Assembly (NCBI RefSeq): GCF_030232265.1
Contig: NZ_JASPJK010000002.1
Location: 1-64,000, forward strand
Source of the DNA: Corynebacterium sp. MSK041
Lineage (GTDB): Bacteria; Actinomycetota; Actinomycetes; Mycobacteriales; Mycobacteriaceae
Direction: 5' to 3'
DNA: 64,000 bases
Positions 51,513 through 60,757 of the stretch are shown piece after piece; positions within the stretch are counted from its first letter, which is position 1, and each line of letters opens with the position of its first letter. Under the pieces are notes generated by a model. The model saw only the letters and a list, made by a program, of their open reading frames with translations, had not been told where the DNA came from and made no database searches. The position numbers and the translations under genes are program-made.

Positions 51513-52781
51513 CTAGCGCTTGAAAAGGTTTTGGACGGTCAAGGCGAAGTTGTTCCACGTGTCAATGAGGTTGTCAACGAACGTCCCGTTACCCATGAAG
51601 CCGACAATGAGGACCACAGTGGCTAGCGCCACGAGCAGGCCCAGAATTGCCCACGCCCACGCAACACCGGAGCCAGAGCTGGTCTTGTACAGATTCTCAA
51701 TCACCGTGGATTCCACGATGCGGTTGCCGGCCTTGAGGCGCGTCAGCATTGCAGCCGGGGACGCTGCCAGGTCATTGCCGAAAATACGGTCCAGGTCGAC
51801 GAGATCACCGACGGTGACAATTGTTTCGGCCTGGTGAAAGACAGCCAGCAAGATTGCCAGATCCATCGCCGAATCAGCAGCTGCCGGGAATGTCACGGCA
51901 CCAACACCAAGATCCTGGATGCGTTCCAAACCAGCTGCATGCCCATCCGGGTCGGCTGGCAGGATCACCCGCGCATCACCACGCAGCGCGTCCGTGGAGA
52001 TATCTGCTGGGTCTCCAACGATGAATTCGCAGCTGTATCCCAGATCAAGCAGCGTGTCAGCGGCACTGCCAACGCCGATGATGACTGGGCGGTATTCACG
52101 AATGAAGTTCCGGAGATTGGTCACTCGCTCACGCACATCAGGAGTGGGTGCGACGATGAGGACTTTCTGGCCATCCATGACATCGCCAAGTTCGGGCACA
52201 CCTACACCGTCCACAAGCAGCGGCGATTCGGAATGGATGAATTCGATACTGTTGCCAAAGTAGGCTTCCATATTCTCAACAAGGGCGCGCTGAGCATCAT
52301 CAAAAACCTTGTCAGCGGTCTCCCTGCCCAGGTAGTCAGTCTGCGCGATGACCTTCTTGCCCACGACGAGTTCGCCATCAGCGCTTAGCGTGGCTTTCTT
52401 GCCATCCCGAAAGGCTTCGCGCGTGGTAGCACCTGCGCCCTCATAGAGCGGGATCCCAGCGTCCAGCAGAAGCTGCGGGCCATAGTTCGGGATATTGCCT
52501 GTTGAGAACTTCCCAATGTTCACCACAGCAGCCGGACGCTTTTCCACTAGCGTCTGAGCCTGACGTCGCGTCAGGTCAGGGGCATCCACGACGGCGATAT
52601 CGCCTGCAGTGAACTTGCGCAGACCTTTGCCCTGCGGAGTGCAGTCACGGAGGTGGCCATGAATGGGGGCAGCGGGCTTCTCCGTCGCGTCTGGCGTGGC
52701 GGGGACTGCGAGAGTGTCAGGGGTACCAGCCGTCTGCGGGGTTGGTTCTTTCGCCTCAGAGGCATTGGAAGTTGAGCTCAT
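51513..52781 (-). CDS. steA: SteA, cell-division/envelope membrane protein
   Basis: A protein of about 422 residues from ATG 52781. A cytosolic domain includes GKGLRKFTAGDIAVVDAPDLTRRQAQ near residue 50 and a thiamine-pyrophosphokinase-like fold with VIIGVGSAADTLLDLGY and FIVGDPADIS near 245. A C-terminal membrane helix (WAWAILGLLVALATVVLIVG) and a short outer tail end it. In C. glutamicum SteA works with SteB at the septum. The TPP-kinase-like region may bind a nucleotide but the activity is unproven. Confidence 0.85.
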   Translation of the reverse strand: MSSTSNASEAKEPTPQTAGTPDTLAVPATPDATEKPAAPIHGHLRDCTPQGKGLRKFTAGDIAVVDAPDLTRRQAQTLVEKRPAAVVNIGKFSTGNIPNYGPQLLLDAGIPLYEGAGATTREAFRDGKKATLSADGELVVGKKVIAQTDYLGRETADKVFDDAQRALVENMEAYFGNSIEFIHSESPLLVDGVGVPELGDVMDGQKVLIVAPTPDVRERVTNLRNFIREYRPVIIGVGSAADTLLDLGYSCEFIVGDPADISTDALRGDARVILPADPDGHAAGLERIQDLGVGAVTFPAAADSAMDLAILLAVFHQAETIVTVGDLVDLDRIFGNDLAASPAAMLTRLKAGNRIVESTVIENLYKTSSGSGVAWAWAILGLLVALATVVLIVGFMGNGTFVDNLIDTWNNFALTVQNLFKR

Positions 52782-52847
52782 GACACGTAATCTTGCTGTA
52801 TCAACCAGCAATATTGGTGGAGGCGCGCTGTAAGAACAGCTCTGTTT

Positions 52848-54578
52848 TTAGAATGCAGCGATCTCTGCCTGGGCGCGCTCCATGAGCTCATTAGCGTGCG
52901 CCCGGCCTGTCTCCGAATCATCCATGCCGGCGAGCATCCGAGCGAGCTCCTCAATGCGCGCGTCTCCCTCAAGCACATCAACACCGGACGTCACGGATTC
53001 ATCGCTCACATTCTTCGACACATGCAAGTGTGTCGTAGCGTATGCAGCAACTTGCGGAAGGTGCGTAACCACAATGACCTGGTTGTTTCGTGCTAGACGA
53101 GCCAAACGTCGTCCAATTTCGACGGCAGCGCGACCGCCGACACCGGCATCCACTTCATCAAACACCAACGTCGCGCCACCCTGCTGGCTAGACAGAATGA
53201 CCTCTAATGCGAGCATGACGCGCGAGAGCTCACCACCAGAGGCGCTCGAAGCCAATGGTTGTGGCTCAAGCGCATCGTTCGGGGCCAATCGCAATTCGAC
53301 GCTATCAGCACCGTTACGGTCGAATTCTTGCTTATCGACGGACACAGTCACCCGCGCCTTCGGCATCGCCAGCCCGCGCAGTTCCTCCGTGACCGCTTCC
53401 TCCAATTTCCTAGCCGCAGCAGTCCGCTCCTTGGTCAGTGCTTTTGCCGCAGTGGTCATCTCTTTCTCGCTGGTTGCCACACGCTTCCTCAGCTCTTCAA
53501 TTGCCTCCGCAGAAGTATCAATCGAGGCCAGCCGCTTCACTGCCTTGTCACGCCAAGCAAGCACACCTGCGATATCCGGCGCATACTTCCGGGTAAGGCT
53601 TTTCAGTTCCTGCTGACGTTGGAGCAAGCGCTCCAGTTCATCTGGATCACTTGGGAGATCGGAGAGGAACATACCCAACTCACCAGAGACATCAGTGAGA
53701 ACCGCTGCAACATCTGCCAGCTGGCTGCCCAGTTCCCGCAAATGGCCGTCACTGGCCTGTTGCAGCGTTGAAGCAGCCTGGCCAATGAGCGTTGAGGCTG
53801 GATCCGCACTTTCCGCACCGCTGTTGTACTCCCCGACGGATTCTGCCCCATCAATGGCGACGAGTGCGCCTTGCGCGGACTCGCGCAGTGCATCCACATC
53901 CTGCAAGCGGTTGATCGTAGCTACTAGGTCAGTGTCCTCCCCATCTTTGGGGTCAATGCCGTCGATTTCATCCACGGCGAACTGGAGGCGGTCGACTTCT
54001 TGCGCTAACTCACGGCGCTTTTCTGTACGCTCGCGCAGATCCTTCGTCGCCGCGCGCCATTTCGAATAGGACTCGCGGTAACGCTCTTTCAATGGTGCGA
54101 TAGCCGGGTCAAAAGCATCCAACGCTGCCAGCTGTTCTGCTGGGGCCAACAACCGGAGCTGATCATTTTGTCCGTGAATAGTCAACAGGTGGGAGGTGAA
54201 CTCAGCCAGTGTCGCAGCCGGGACAGTCCGCCCGCCGAGGTGAGCTCGGGAACGGCCAGATGCCTTCACCGAGCGGGCAGCAAGGTACTCGCCGTTCTCA
54301 TCCGGCTGCGCTCCGGCGTCTTCGGTGATGGTGGTGAGGGCGTCCCGTGCGACGTCGCTAAGCAAGTGCGTGCTGAAAGCACCTTCAACAGTGGCTTGCG
54401 CAGCGCCCGTGCGTACCTTCGATGCATCCGCGCGCCCACCAGTAAGCAAACGCAAACCGGTGACAACCATTGTTTTACCCGCACCTGTCTCACCAGTGAG
54501 AACATTGAGTCCCGGCGAAAATTCGACGGCGGAATGCGGGATAACGCCCAGGTTATCGATAGTTATTTCGGTGAGCAT
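52848..54578 (-). CDS. recN: RecN, DNA repair ATPase
   Basis: An SMC-like protein of 576 residues acting in double-strand break repair. Walker A is LTGETGAGKTMVVTGL near residue 28. A long coiled-coil middle (about 150-370) follows. The ABC signature is ASGGELSRVMLALE near 465, and Walker B is LVFDEVDAGVGGRAAVEIG. The C-terminus HLPQVAAYATTHLHV is typical. The start is ATG 54578, four bases after the nadK stop. No LexA box could be placed because there is no gap upstream. Confidence 0.95.
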   Translation of the reverse strand: MLTEITIDNLGVIPHSAVEFSPGLNVLTGETGAGKTMVVTGLRLLTGGRADASKVRTGAAQATVEGAFSTHLLSDVARDALTTITEDAGAQPDENGEYLAARSVKASGRSRAHLGGRTVPAATLAEFTSHLLTIHGQNDQLRLLAPAEQLAALDAFDPAIAPLKERYRESYSKWRAATKDLRERTEKRRELAQEVDRLQFAVDEIDGIDPKDGEDTDLVATINRLQDVDALRESAQGALVAIDGAESVGEYNSGAESADPASTLIGQAASTLQQASDGHLRELGSQLADVAAVLTDVSGELGMFLSDLPSDPDELERLLQRQQELKSLTRKYAPDIAGVLAWRDKAVKRLASIDTSAEAIEELRKRVATSEKEMTTAAKALTKERTAAARKLEEAVTEELRGLAMPKARVTVSVDKQEFDRNGADSVELRLAPNDALEPQPLASSASGGELSRVMLALEVILSSQQGGATLVFDEVDAGVGGRAAVEIGRRLARLARNNQVIVVTHLPQVAAYATTHLHVSKNVSDESVTSGVDVLEGDARIEELARMLAGMDDSETGRAHANELMERAQAEIAAF

Positions 54579-54582
54579 AGAC

Positions 54583-55539
54583 CTACCGCTGCGTCACGTT
54601 ATCGGCGTAGGAGAAATCATCCTTGACCACGGGACCGCGCCAGCCATTGACCGGCAGATGAAGTTTGCTCACAAGGCGATCAGTGAACGGCCTGTCGTCC
54701 AGACGCACGAGGCGAACGGGACGCTGTCCGCGTACAACCTCAAGGCGCGAGCCGGGCGGCATGTCCAGATGGCGGAAACCATCTAACACGACGTTGGCGG
54801 GAGTGGTAGTGATCAGCGACTCAACTGCGACCTTGGAGCTGGGCGAAACGACAAGTGGCTTTGTAAATAGAGCGTGGGCGTTATTGGGAACCACCAAAAT
54901 GGCGTCCAACTCCGGCCATAGAATCGGGCCACCCGCGGAAAACGCGTAGGCCGTCGAGCCCGTTGGTGTTGAGATGAGCACACCATCACAACCAAACGAG
55001 CTCACCGGACGAAGATCAACTTCAAGGATCGCATCCAACACACCACGGCGGTCTAGGTTCTCCAAGCTCGCCTCGTTAAGAGCCCAACCCGTACCCACGA
55101 GGTCGTTGTTGTGGTCATGCACCGTGACATCAATGGTCATTCGGCTATCAAGAGAGTATTCGCGGTCGATGACACGGCGAATTGCGGTTTCCAGGCTGTC
55201 CTCTTCCCACTCCGCCAAAAAGCCAATGTGGCCCAAGTTGATACCAAGGATTGGCACATTTTGAGCACGTGCAAAACCAGCGGCGCGGAGGAATGTGCCG
55301 TCACCGCCAAGGACGAGGACAAGCTCGCAGCCTTCCGCTGCATGTTCATCTGGTTCAACCCGGCACAGCTCGTCCAGCGCCGGGTAATTACCGGCGTAGG
55401 GCAATTCCTCATCGCCCAGCAGACGAACAGTGAAACCGGCCTCGAGCAGCAACTCAGTTGCGCGGGCAGCAGAAGCGATATTGCCTTCACGGCGTGTATG
55501 AGGGACCAAAAGAACAGCGCGGTCACTGCTTGTTGCCAT
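54583..55539 (-). CDS. nadK: NAD kinase
   Basis: Makes NADP+ from NAD+ and ATP or polyphosphate. The product has 318 residues. The GGDGT loop is LVLGGDGTFLRAAGF near residue 75, followed by GINLGHIGFLAEWE. WALNEASLENL (NE/D motif) is near 155, and LISTPTGSTAYAFSAGGPIL near 190 is conserved. The ATG overlaps the tlyA stop by one base (TAATG). Confidence 0.96.
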   Translation of the reverse strand: MATSSDRAVLLVPHTRREGNIASAARATELLLEAGFTVRLLGDEELPYAGNYPALDELCRVEPDEHAAEGCELVLVLGGDGTFLRAAGFARAQNVPILGINLGHIGFLAEWEEDSLETAIRRVIDREYSLDSRMTIDVTVHDHNNDLVGTGWALNEASLENLDRRGVLDAILEVDLRPVSSFGCDGVLISTPTGSTAYAFSAGGPILWPELDAILVVPNNAHALFTKPLVVSPSSKVAVESLITTTPANVVLDGFRHLDMPPGSRLEVVRGQRPVRLVRLDDRPFTDRLVSKLHLPVNGWRGPVVKDDFSYADNVTQR

Positions 55540-56366
55540 TAGTTTTTCGGTCCTTCCTCTACTGCCTGCTGAATCATAGCGGCCAACTCGCCTTCACTCG
55601 GAACGCTGTGGCCACCATCCTTAACCAGCCATAGGAAGTATTCTACGTTCCCACTCGGCCCGGGAAGCGGAGAAGCCACTGCAGCACGACAACTTAGGCC
55701 TAAAGTATGAGCGAATTGCGCGACCCCCAGGGTCACTTCCTCGCGCAGCTGCGGTGAGCGCACAACTCCCCCGCTGCCGAGCCGCTCCTTGCCCACCTCA
55801 AACTGTGGCTTCACCATAGGTAGCAAGTCAGCACCGTATTCCAGACTGTCTGCGATAGCCGGCAGGACCAGTTCCAGGGAGATGAAAGACAGGTCACCCA
55901 CCATCAACTGCGCGGGTCCACCCATCATCTCCGGGGTGAGGTGCCTGATATTGGTCCGGTCCAACACTGTCACGCGCTCATCGTTTTGTAGGCGCCACAC
56001 CAACTGGCCATAGCCCACATCAACGGCGACGACTTCTTTCGCCCCGCGGCGCAACAGCACATCAGTGAAGCCACCGGTAGAAGCACCCGCGTCCAGGGCC
56101 CTCTTCCCGGCAACGTCCAGCCCAAATGGCTCGAAAGCCTCTAGCGCCCCAAGTAGTTTGTGCGCACCGCGCGAAGCCCAGTCATCGCCGTCAGCTTCCG
56201 CGACCTTGATGGACACATCCGGTTCCACAACGGTGGCTGGCTTCTTAGCCACAAAACCACCGACTTCTACGCGGCCAGCCTTGATCCACTCCACAGCCTG
56301 TTCGCGTGAACGTGCGATCTTCCGGCGCACAAGTTCCGCGTCCAAACGTCGACGCCCTGGTGCCAT
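55539..56366 (-). CDS. tlyA: TlyA-family rRNA 2'-O-methyltransferase
   Basis: A protein of 275 residues. An N-terminal S4 domain (RRLDAELVRRKIARSREQA) is followed by an FtsJ-like methyltransferase: SAM site RALDAGASTGGFTDVLL near residue 90. The Lys-Asp-Lys-Glu type catalytic set is visible in GAHKLLGAL, VGDLSFISLELVLP, LPMVKPQFEVG and GNVEYFLWLV. It methylates ribose of 16S and 23S rRNA and affects capreomycin sensitivity in mycobacteria. It is often annotated as hemolysin A. Confidence 0.94.
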   Translation of the reverse strand: MAPGRRRLDAELVRRKIARSREQAVEWIKAGRVEVGGFVAKKPATVVEPDVSIKVAEADGDDWASRGAHKLLGALEAFEPFGLDVAGKRALDAGASTGGFTDVLLRRGAKEVVAVDVGYGQLVWRLQNDERVTVLDRTNIRHLTPEMMGGPAQLMVGDLSFISLELVLPAIADSLEYGADLLPMVKPQFEVGKERLGSGGVVRSPQLREEVTLGVAQFAHTLGLSCRAAVASPLPGPSGNVEYFLWLVKDGGHSVPSEGELAAMIQQAVEEGPKN

Positions 56367-56380
56367 GCCTAATCCCCCCT

Positions 56381-56566
56381 TTAAGCCCGGTCCTGGAGTG
56401 CCTCGGCGAGGACCTCATACGCTGCCTCATACTCGGCTAACTCCGCCGCCGGATCATCCATCGGCTGGGAGAGCACCGCCTCAAAACGCGCGGTCAGCTC
56501 CTCAGGCGTGATCGCCGGCTTGCGGGGATCACGTGGCTTCGGCATCGGGGTGCTATGAGATTGCAT
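56381..56566 (-). CDS. Small conserved protein between tlyA and the phosphatase
   Basis: About 61 residues from ATG 56566, overlapping nothing but six bases from the upstream stop. It has a Pro-rich basic N-terminus (PMPKPRDPRKPAITPEE) and an acidic helical C-terminus (AELAEYEAAYEVLAEALQ). A small gene sits in the same place in mycobacteria (Rv1693). No function is known to me. Confidence 0.6.
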   Translation of the reverse strand: MQSHSTPMPKPRDPRKPAITPEELTARFEAVLSQPMDDPAAELAEYEAAYEVLAEALQDRA

Positions 56567-56571
56567 GAGCT

Positions 56572-57594
56572 TTACCACCACGCCTTGATCGCCGTACCAG
56601 CTGCAGGCGATGCAGCCTTCACATCGATGAATTCGGGCTCGTCCTCAATATTCCACGCCACACTTACAACAGTGCGCAACGCTTGGAGCCACGTCGCGTC
56701 CTCGTTGCCACCATCAAGAATGATCACGGCCTCCTCCGAAGCACGCTGTTCAACCGTCGCGGTGAACCCGCCCTGAACAGCTGGCGCTAGAGAGCTAAAG
56801 TCCCCTGCATAGCTGGTCAACACTAGCAAGTCCTCCGCTATAAATGTTGGGCGTTGGCCGAGGGGTGCAGCAATCAGTGCCCGTGGACCCGAAACACCAG
56901 TGAGCACATGCAACGTGTCCATCCCCGCTGCCACCCCACCGGCGATATCCGTATCCAACCGGTCTCCCACTACCAATGGTTTGTGTACGCCGAGTTTTTC
57001 CTGCGCTAGATCAAACATCGCGCGACCCGGTTTGCCGGCGGCTTCGGGTACAACGCCAGTGGCACTGGACACGGCAGCGACCATAGAACCATTGCCCACC
57101 ATGAAACCGCGCTCAGCTGGCAACGTTGAATCCAAGTTACTAGCCAGATACACGGCACCATTGCGGATAGCCAGCGCTGCCTCGGAGAGCTGCCGCCACC
57201 CGGTGTCCGGATTGTGCCCGTGCAGAACCACCGCCGGGTTGTCATCCGCGGAATCCACAACGACGAAGCCAGCCTCACGCACCAGACCCTTAAAAGAATC
57301 GGCCCCGACCACTAAGACCTTCGCGCCGGGATCCGCGTGGCGTTGTGCAAGCACGACCGCAGCTTGCGCCGACGTCAGCACATCCCCTGCGCTGGCATCA
57401 AGGCCAATAGCGGCGAGTTTGCCTGCCACTTCATCCGGACCTTTGGACGCGTTATTCGTCACATAGGCCACGGCGCAACCCGACGCGGTGCATGCGTTGA
57501 TGTTTGCAACGGCATGTGGGATGGCGTCGCCGCCGGCCCACACAGTGCCGTCAAGATCGAGCAACAGCGCGTCATAAGGCGCGATCACGCTCAT
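56572..57594 (-). CDS. HAD-family phosphatase (glycerol-3-phosphate phosphatase-like)
   Basis: A NagD-like HAD phosphatase of 340 residues. Motif I is LLDLDGTVWAG near residue 11 (DxDGT), motif II is VTNNASK, and motif III/IV is PLVVGDRLDTDIAGG near 205 preceded by GKPGRAMFD. The C-terminal 80 residues form an extra domain. In mycobacteria the same slot holds Rv1692, a D-glycerol-3-phosphate phosphatase with a similar C-terminal extension. Substrate by analogy only. Confidence 0.88.
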   Translation of the reverse strand: MSVIAPYDALLLDLDGTVWAGGDAIPHAVANINACTASGCAVAYVTNNASKGPDEVAGKLAAIGLDASAGDVLTSAQAAVVLAQRHADPGAKVLVVGADSFKGLVREAGFVVVDSADDNPAVVLHGHNPDTGWRQLSEAALAIRNGAVYLASNLDSTLPAERGFMVGNGSMVAAVSSATGVVPEAAGKPGRAMFDLAQEKLGVHKPLVVGDRLDTDIAGGVAAGMDTLHVLTGVSGPRALIAAPLGQRPTFIAEDLLVLTSYAGDFSSLAPAVQGGFTATVEQRASEEAVIILDGGNEDATWLQALRTVVSVAWNIEDEPEFIDVKAASPAAGTAIKAWW

Positions 57595-57606
57595 CGCTGT
57601 CCCCCT

Positions 57607-58554
57607 CTACCCCAGTTCCGTCAGGCGCTGCTTGGCATCCGTCCACTCCTCGTCGTCCACAGCGGCGACGTGTTCAAACCAGTGGCGCGCCTCATCAGTT
57701 CGGCCAATCTGCTGCAGCGCATCTGCGTACGCATACGCCAGGCGGGTCTGCGCGAAGCCGTGTGCGCTTAAGCTCGGATTCATCTGCTGCAGCGTTGCTA
57801 ATGCCGATTCATGCTGGCCCAGGTCATGGCGCGCACCGGCGACGACAATGGCCAATTCAATCCGGGAATCCGGGTCCAGTTGTTTCACTTCCGGGCTACG
57901 GCCAATCTCAATCGCCTTCTCCGGCCGGCCAAGTCCACGCTCAGCGTCAGCCATGACAGCCAAGAGACCTGGGCCACCGCTCATACGGCGTGCGGCGCGC
58001 AGTTCAGACAGTGCTTCCTTCCACTCCCCAGCGTGGTACGCGGCAATACCTGCTGCTTCACGGACCACACCAACACGCCCAGCACGGTTCTTCGCAGCAC
58101 GTGCGTGGGTCAGTGCCAGCTGCGGATCATCTGCCATCCATGTTGCGGCCATGATCATGTGTTTGGCCACCTTATCCGCGTTGTCCTTAGCCAACACGCG
58201 GAGGTCCTGAAGGACCGATGGATCAAGATCGGTCGGATCAATATCATCCGGCAGCGAGGGCTCTTTTTCCTTCTGCGCCATGCGGTCCTCACGGAAGCCC
58301 TGGCGGTAAGGATTGGATCGATCGTGGCGCACCTTGCCATCGCTGCCATCACGACCAGCGCCACCACGATTCGCATGCGTACGGCGGCCATGGTTGCCGC
58401 CCTGACGGTCATCTCGACCGCCGTGGTCACCGCGTGCGTTCCGGTCGCCACGGGGATTGCGGTTGCCACCGGACCTTCGGTCCTGGCGTCCTTCGCGGTT
58501 CTCCCGGTTATTGCGTGAATCCCGGCTGCTGTTCTGCTTGTTGTCCTCGCTCAT
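57607..58554 (-). CDS. TPR-like protein with an RNA-binding-type basic N-terminus
   Basis: About 315 residues from ATG 58554 (a longer frame starts at 58656 but overlaps tyrS). The first 95 residues are low-complexity Arg/Gly/Asn/Asp (RGDRNARGDHGGRDD), possibly disordered. The rest consists of TPR-like helical repeats: AATWMADDPQLALTHARAA, AGIAAYHAGEWKEALSELRAARR, DLGQHESALATLQQM. The equivalent in mycobacteria is Rv1691. Function unknown; protein or RNA scaffolding is inference. Confidence 0.75.
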   Translation of the reverse strand: MSEDNKQNSSRDSRNNRENREGRQDRRSGGNRNPRGDRNARGDHGGRDDRQGGNHGRRTHANRGGAGRDGSDGKVRHDRSNPYRQGFREDRMAQKEKEPSLPDDIDPTDLDPSVLQDLRVLAKDNADKVAKHMIMAATWMADDPQLALTHARAAKNRAGRVGVVREAAGIAAYHAGEWKEALSELRAARRMSGGPGLLAVMADAERGLGRPEKAIEIGRSPEVKQLDPDSRIELAIVVAGARHDLGQHESALATLQQMNPSLSAHGFAQTRLAYAYADALQQIGRTDEARHWFEHVAAVDDEEWTDAKQRLTELG

Positions 58555-58562
58555 TGCGTCAC

Positions 58563-59837
58563 CTACCCGTTCACTTTCACGCCGGAGAAGTTCTTCTTGC
58601 CACGGCGCAGCACAATCCAGGAACCGTGGAGCAGATCTGCTTCGGTCGGCTCCCAATCCTCCGAATCGATGCGCTGGTTATTCGCATAGGCGCCACCTTC
58701 CTTGATGGTGCGGCGTGCAGCTCCCTTCGACTCGGCCAAGCCAGTGCCCACGAGCATGTCGACGATTCCGCGCGGCTCACCCGCATTGATCTCAAAGACC
58801 TCTGTCTCAGACACAGCAGCAGCCAACGTTGCCTCATCCAGATCCGTCAGCTCGGCGCGACCAAAGAGAGCCTGGGATGCCAGCTCAACGTTCTTCGTCG
58901 CTTCTGGGCCGTGAACAAGGTCAGTCATCTCCTTCGCCAGCTTCTTCTGCGCGACGCGTTTGAACGGGCGCTCCTTGACCTCAACCTCGAGCTCATCCAA
59001 TTCTTCCTTGGTCAGGAAGGTGAACCAGCGCAGGTAACGGATCACATCAGCATCAGCGGTGTTGATGAAGTACTGGTACCAGCGGTACGGGCTGGTCATC
59101 TCCGGATCGAGCCACAGCGAGCCACCACCGGTGGACTTGCCAAACTTCTTACCCTCAGAGTCAGTCACTAGCGGCACGGTCAGGGCATGTACGGACTCAC
59201 CATCAATACGGCGGTTGAGATCCACACCGGCAACGAGGTTGCCCCACTGATCAGAGCCACCAACCTGCAGCACACAATCGTGGCGGCGACGCAGCTGCAC
59301 GTAGTCATTGGCCTGCAACAGCATGTAGGAGAATTCGGTGTAAGAGATACCGTCGTTTTCCAGACGGCGCTTCACCGTGTCGCGAGACAGCATGGTGGAC
59401 AAAGAGAAGTGCTTGCCCACATCACGCAGGAAAGTGATCACGGACATCTCATTGATCCAATCCGCGTTGTTCACCATGATCGCGGCGTTCTCACCTTCAA
59501 AGGAGACAAAACGCTCAAGCTGACCTGCAATGCGCTTCGCCCAATCGCCGACGGTGTCGGCCGAGTTCATGGAGCGCTCCCCCACATCACGCGGATCACC
59601 AATCATGCCCGTGGCGCCACCAGCAAGCACGATAGGACGGTGTCCTGCTTCCTGGAAACGGCGCAGCATCAGCAACGGCACCAGGTGGCCAGCATGCAAG
59701 GACGGACCCGTCGGGTCAAAACCTGCATACAGTGTGATCGGCGCCTGCGCCGCCTCACGCAGGGAATCCAAGTCAGTAGACTGATTAATCAGTCCGCGCC
59801 ACTCTAGTTCATCAATAATGTTTGCACTGTTAGCCAT
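58563..59837 (-). CDS. tyrS: Tyrosyl-tRNA synthetase
   Basis: Charges tRNA-Tyr. The product has 424 residues. It has the class I HIGH-type motif [11 protein letters not shown] near residue 50, the tyrosine-binding [10 protein letters not shown], and the KMSKS-type KFGKSTGGG near 235. An S4 RNA-binding domain is at the C-terminus ([19 protein letters not shown]). It starts at ATG 59837 about 40 bases after the terminator of the UPF0434 gene, so it should have its own promoter. No T-box leader is seen. Confidence 0.96.
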   Translation of the reverse strand: MANSANIIDELEWRGLINQSTDLDSLREAAQAPITLYAGFDPTGPSLHAGHLVPLLMLRRFQEAGHRPIVLAGGATGMIGDPRDVGERSMNSADTVGDWAKRIAGQLERFVSFEGENAAIMVNNADWINEMSVITFLRDVGKHFSLSTMLSRDTVKRRLENDGISYTEFSYMLLQANDYVQLRRRHDCVLQVGGSDQWGNLVAGVDLNRRIDGESVHALTVPLVTDSEGKKFGKSTGGGSLWLDPEMTSPYRWYQYFINTADADVIRYLRWFTFLTKEELDELEVEVKERPFKRVAQKKLAKEMTDLVHGPEATKNVELASQALFGRAELTDLDEATLAAAVSETEVFEINAGEPRGIVDMLVGTGLAESKGAARRTIKEGGAYANNQRIDSEDWEPTEADLLHGSWIVLRRGKKNFSGVKVNG

Positions 59838-59880
59838 AGAACAGTTCTTTCACGCCTCGTTGAGTTGTAAATGGATTTTC

Positions 59881-59915
59881 AAAAAAAAGAAAGATGGGCA
59901 GCCCGAATCCGGGTT
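59881..59915 (-). terminator. Terminator after the UPF0434 gene
   Basis: On the minus strand a short stem CCCG-GATT-CGGG directly after the stop codon is followed by CCCATCTTTC and then a run of eight T's (59888-59881). The stem is short but the T run is strong. Confidence 0.6.
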
Positions 59916-60107
59916 CTATGCGGCGGGATACGGCTCAGCTTCGTCGATAAGCAAAACCGGAATGCCTTCATCAATGCGATAGGCAACGCCAAGCCGGCGA
60001 TTGACCAGTAACTGCTCGTCCTTGAGATACTCCAACGGCCCCTTGTCCTGCGGACACGCAAGGATGTCAAGGAGCTGAGGGTCAAGCGTTGGAGTGTTCG
60101 CCGTCAT
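59916..60107 (-). CDS. UPF0434/Trm112-like small protein
   Basis: A protein of 63 residues similar to the UPF0434 family (YcaR/Trm112-like): LLDILACPQDKGPLEYL near residue 12 and GVAYRIDEGIPVLLIDEA near 40. The usual zinc-binding Cys-x-x-Cys pairs are reduced to one Cys, as in many actinobacterial members, so zinc binding is unlikely. Trm112-like proteins support methyltransferases; no partner is evident here. Confidence 0.85.
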   Translation of the reverse strand: MTANTPTLDPQLLDILACPQDKGPLEYLKDEQLLVNRRLGVAYRIDEGIPVLLIDEAEPYPAA

Positions 60108-60127
60108 GGTGCTTCATCGTACCTTGT

Positions 60128-60757
60128 TCAGTTCTCATCCAACCCAGGCAGGTCACCGAAGGCTTCCCGCAACGCCCGCGCCTGAGAGTCCAAAGCACGC
60201 AGGTTCTGGTCCAAGATGCCCTGCTTCACTTTCTCCGCAGCGTTGGTCAACGTAGTCAGTGAGCCAGTGACCACGTCAGCAGCTTCTGGGCTCCGGTACT
60301 GCGGCGCGTCCAGGTATGTGGCAATCACCTCCGGCAGGTAGATATTCACGATGTTCCAGATGGTCTGCTGGTGCTGCGGGGCAGCTTCCAGGTCATCCCA
60401 CTCGTGTAGGACGAAACGCAGTGTCTCCTCCAACTCAATGGCCTGCAGGTGAACCGACTCCGGCGGCTCCACTCGGTAGAGCGGCTGAAGAACCTTATAG
60501 AGCTTTTGATCCAACTGTTTCCCCGGTGGCAGCAAGGGTGAGGTGTTCGCGGGAAGAGCTTTTTGCCGCGGCGCTGGAGTCAACAACACGCCTGCACCCC
60601 ACGCGGCTGCCGCAACGACAGGCCAGAGGAACCCAAGGCCAACCACCACGTGCGCTCCCACGACCGCGGTGGCAAGACCCATGCCCACCATATTTTTCTT
60701 GGAGCTGAAAAAACTATCGCCACTGAGGGCTGCCGGGAGGCGGTTACTGGTACCCAC
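60128..60757 (-). CDS. XpaC-like membrane protein of the VWA operon
   Basis: About 209 residues from GTG 60757, preceded by AAGGAGA inside the end of the upstream gene (14-base overlap). Hydrophobic segments lie at about residues 26-60 (MGLATAVVGAHVVVGLGFLWPVVAAAAWG in two parts), followed by a helical cytoplasmic region (LRFVLHEWDDLE, IVNIYLPEVIATYLDAPQ). This resembles XpaC/TelA-associated proteins. The similarity is by layout and the I-Y-L-P-E helix; function is unknown. Confidence 0.6.
   Translation of the reverse strand: MGTSNRLPAALSGDSFFSSKKNMVGMGLATAVVGAHVVVGLGFLWPVVAAAAWGAGVLLTPAPRQKALPANTSPLLPPGKQLDQKLYKVLQPLYRVEPPESVHLQAIELEETLRFVLHEWDDLEAAPQHQQTIWNIVNIYLPEVIATYLDAPQYRSPEAADVVTGSLTTLTNAAEKVKQGILDQNLRALDSQARALREAFGDLPGLDEN

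Noticed and set aside
59838..59880. T-box leader for tyrS
   Set aside because: The gap is only about 40 bases, far too short for a T-box.
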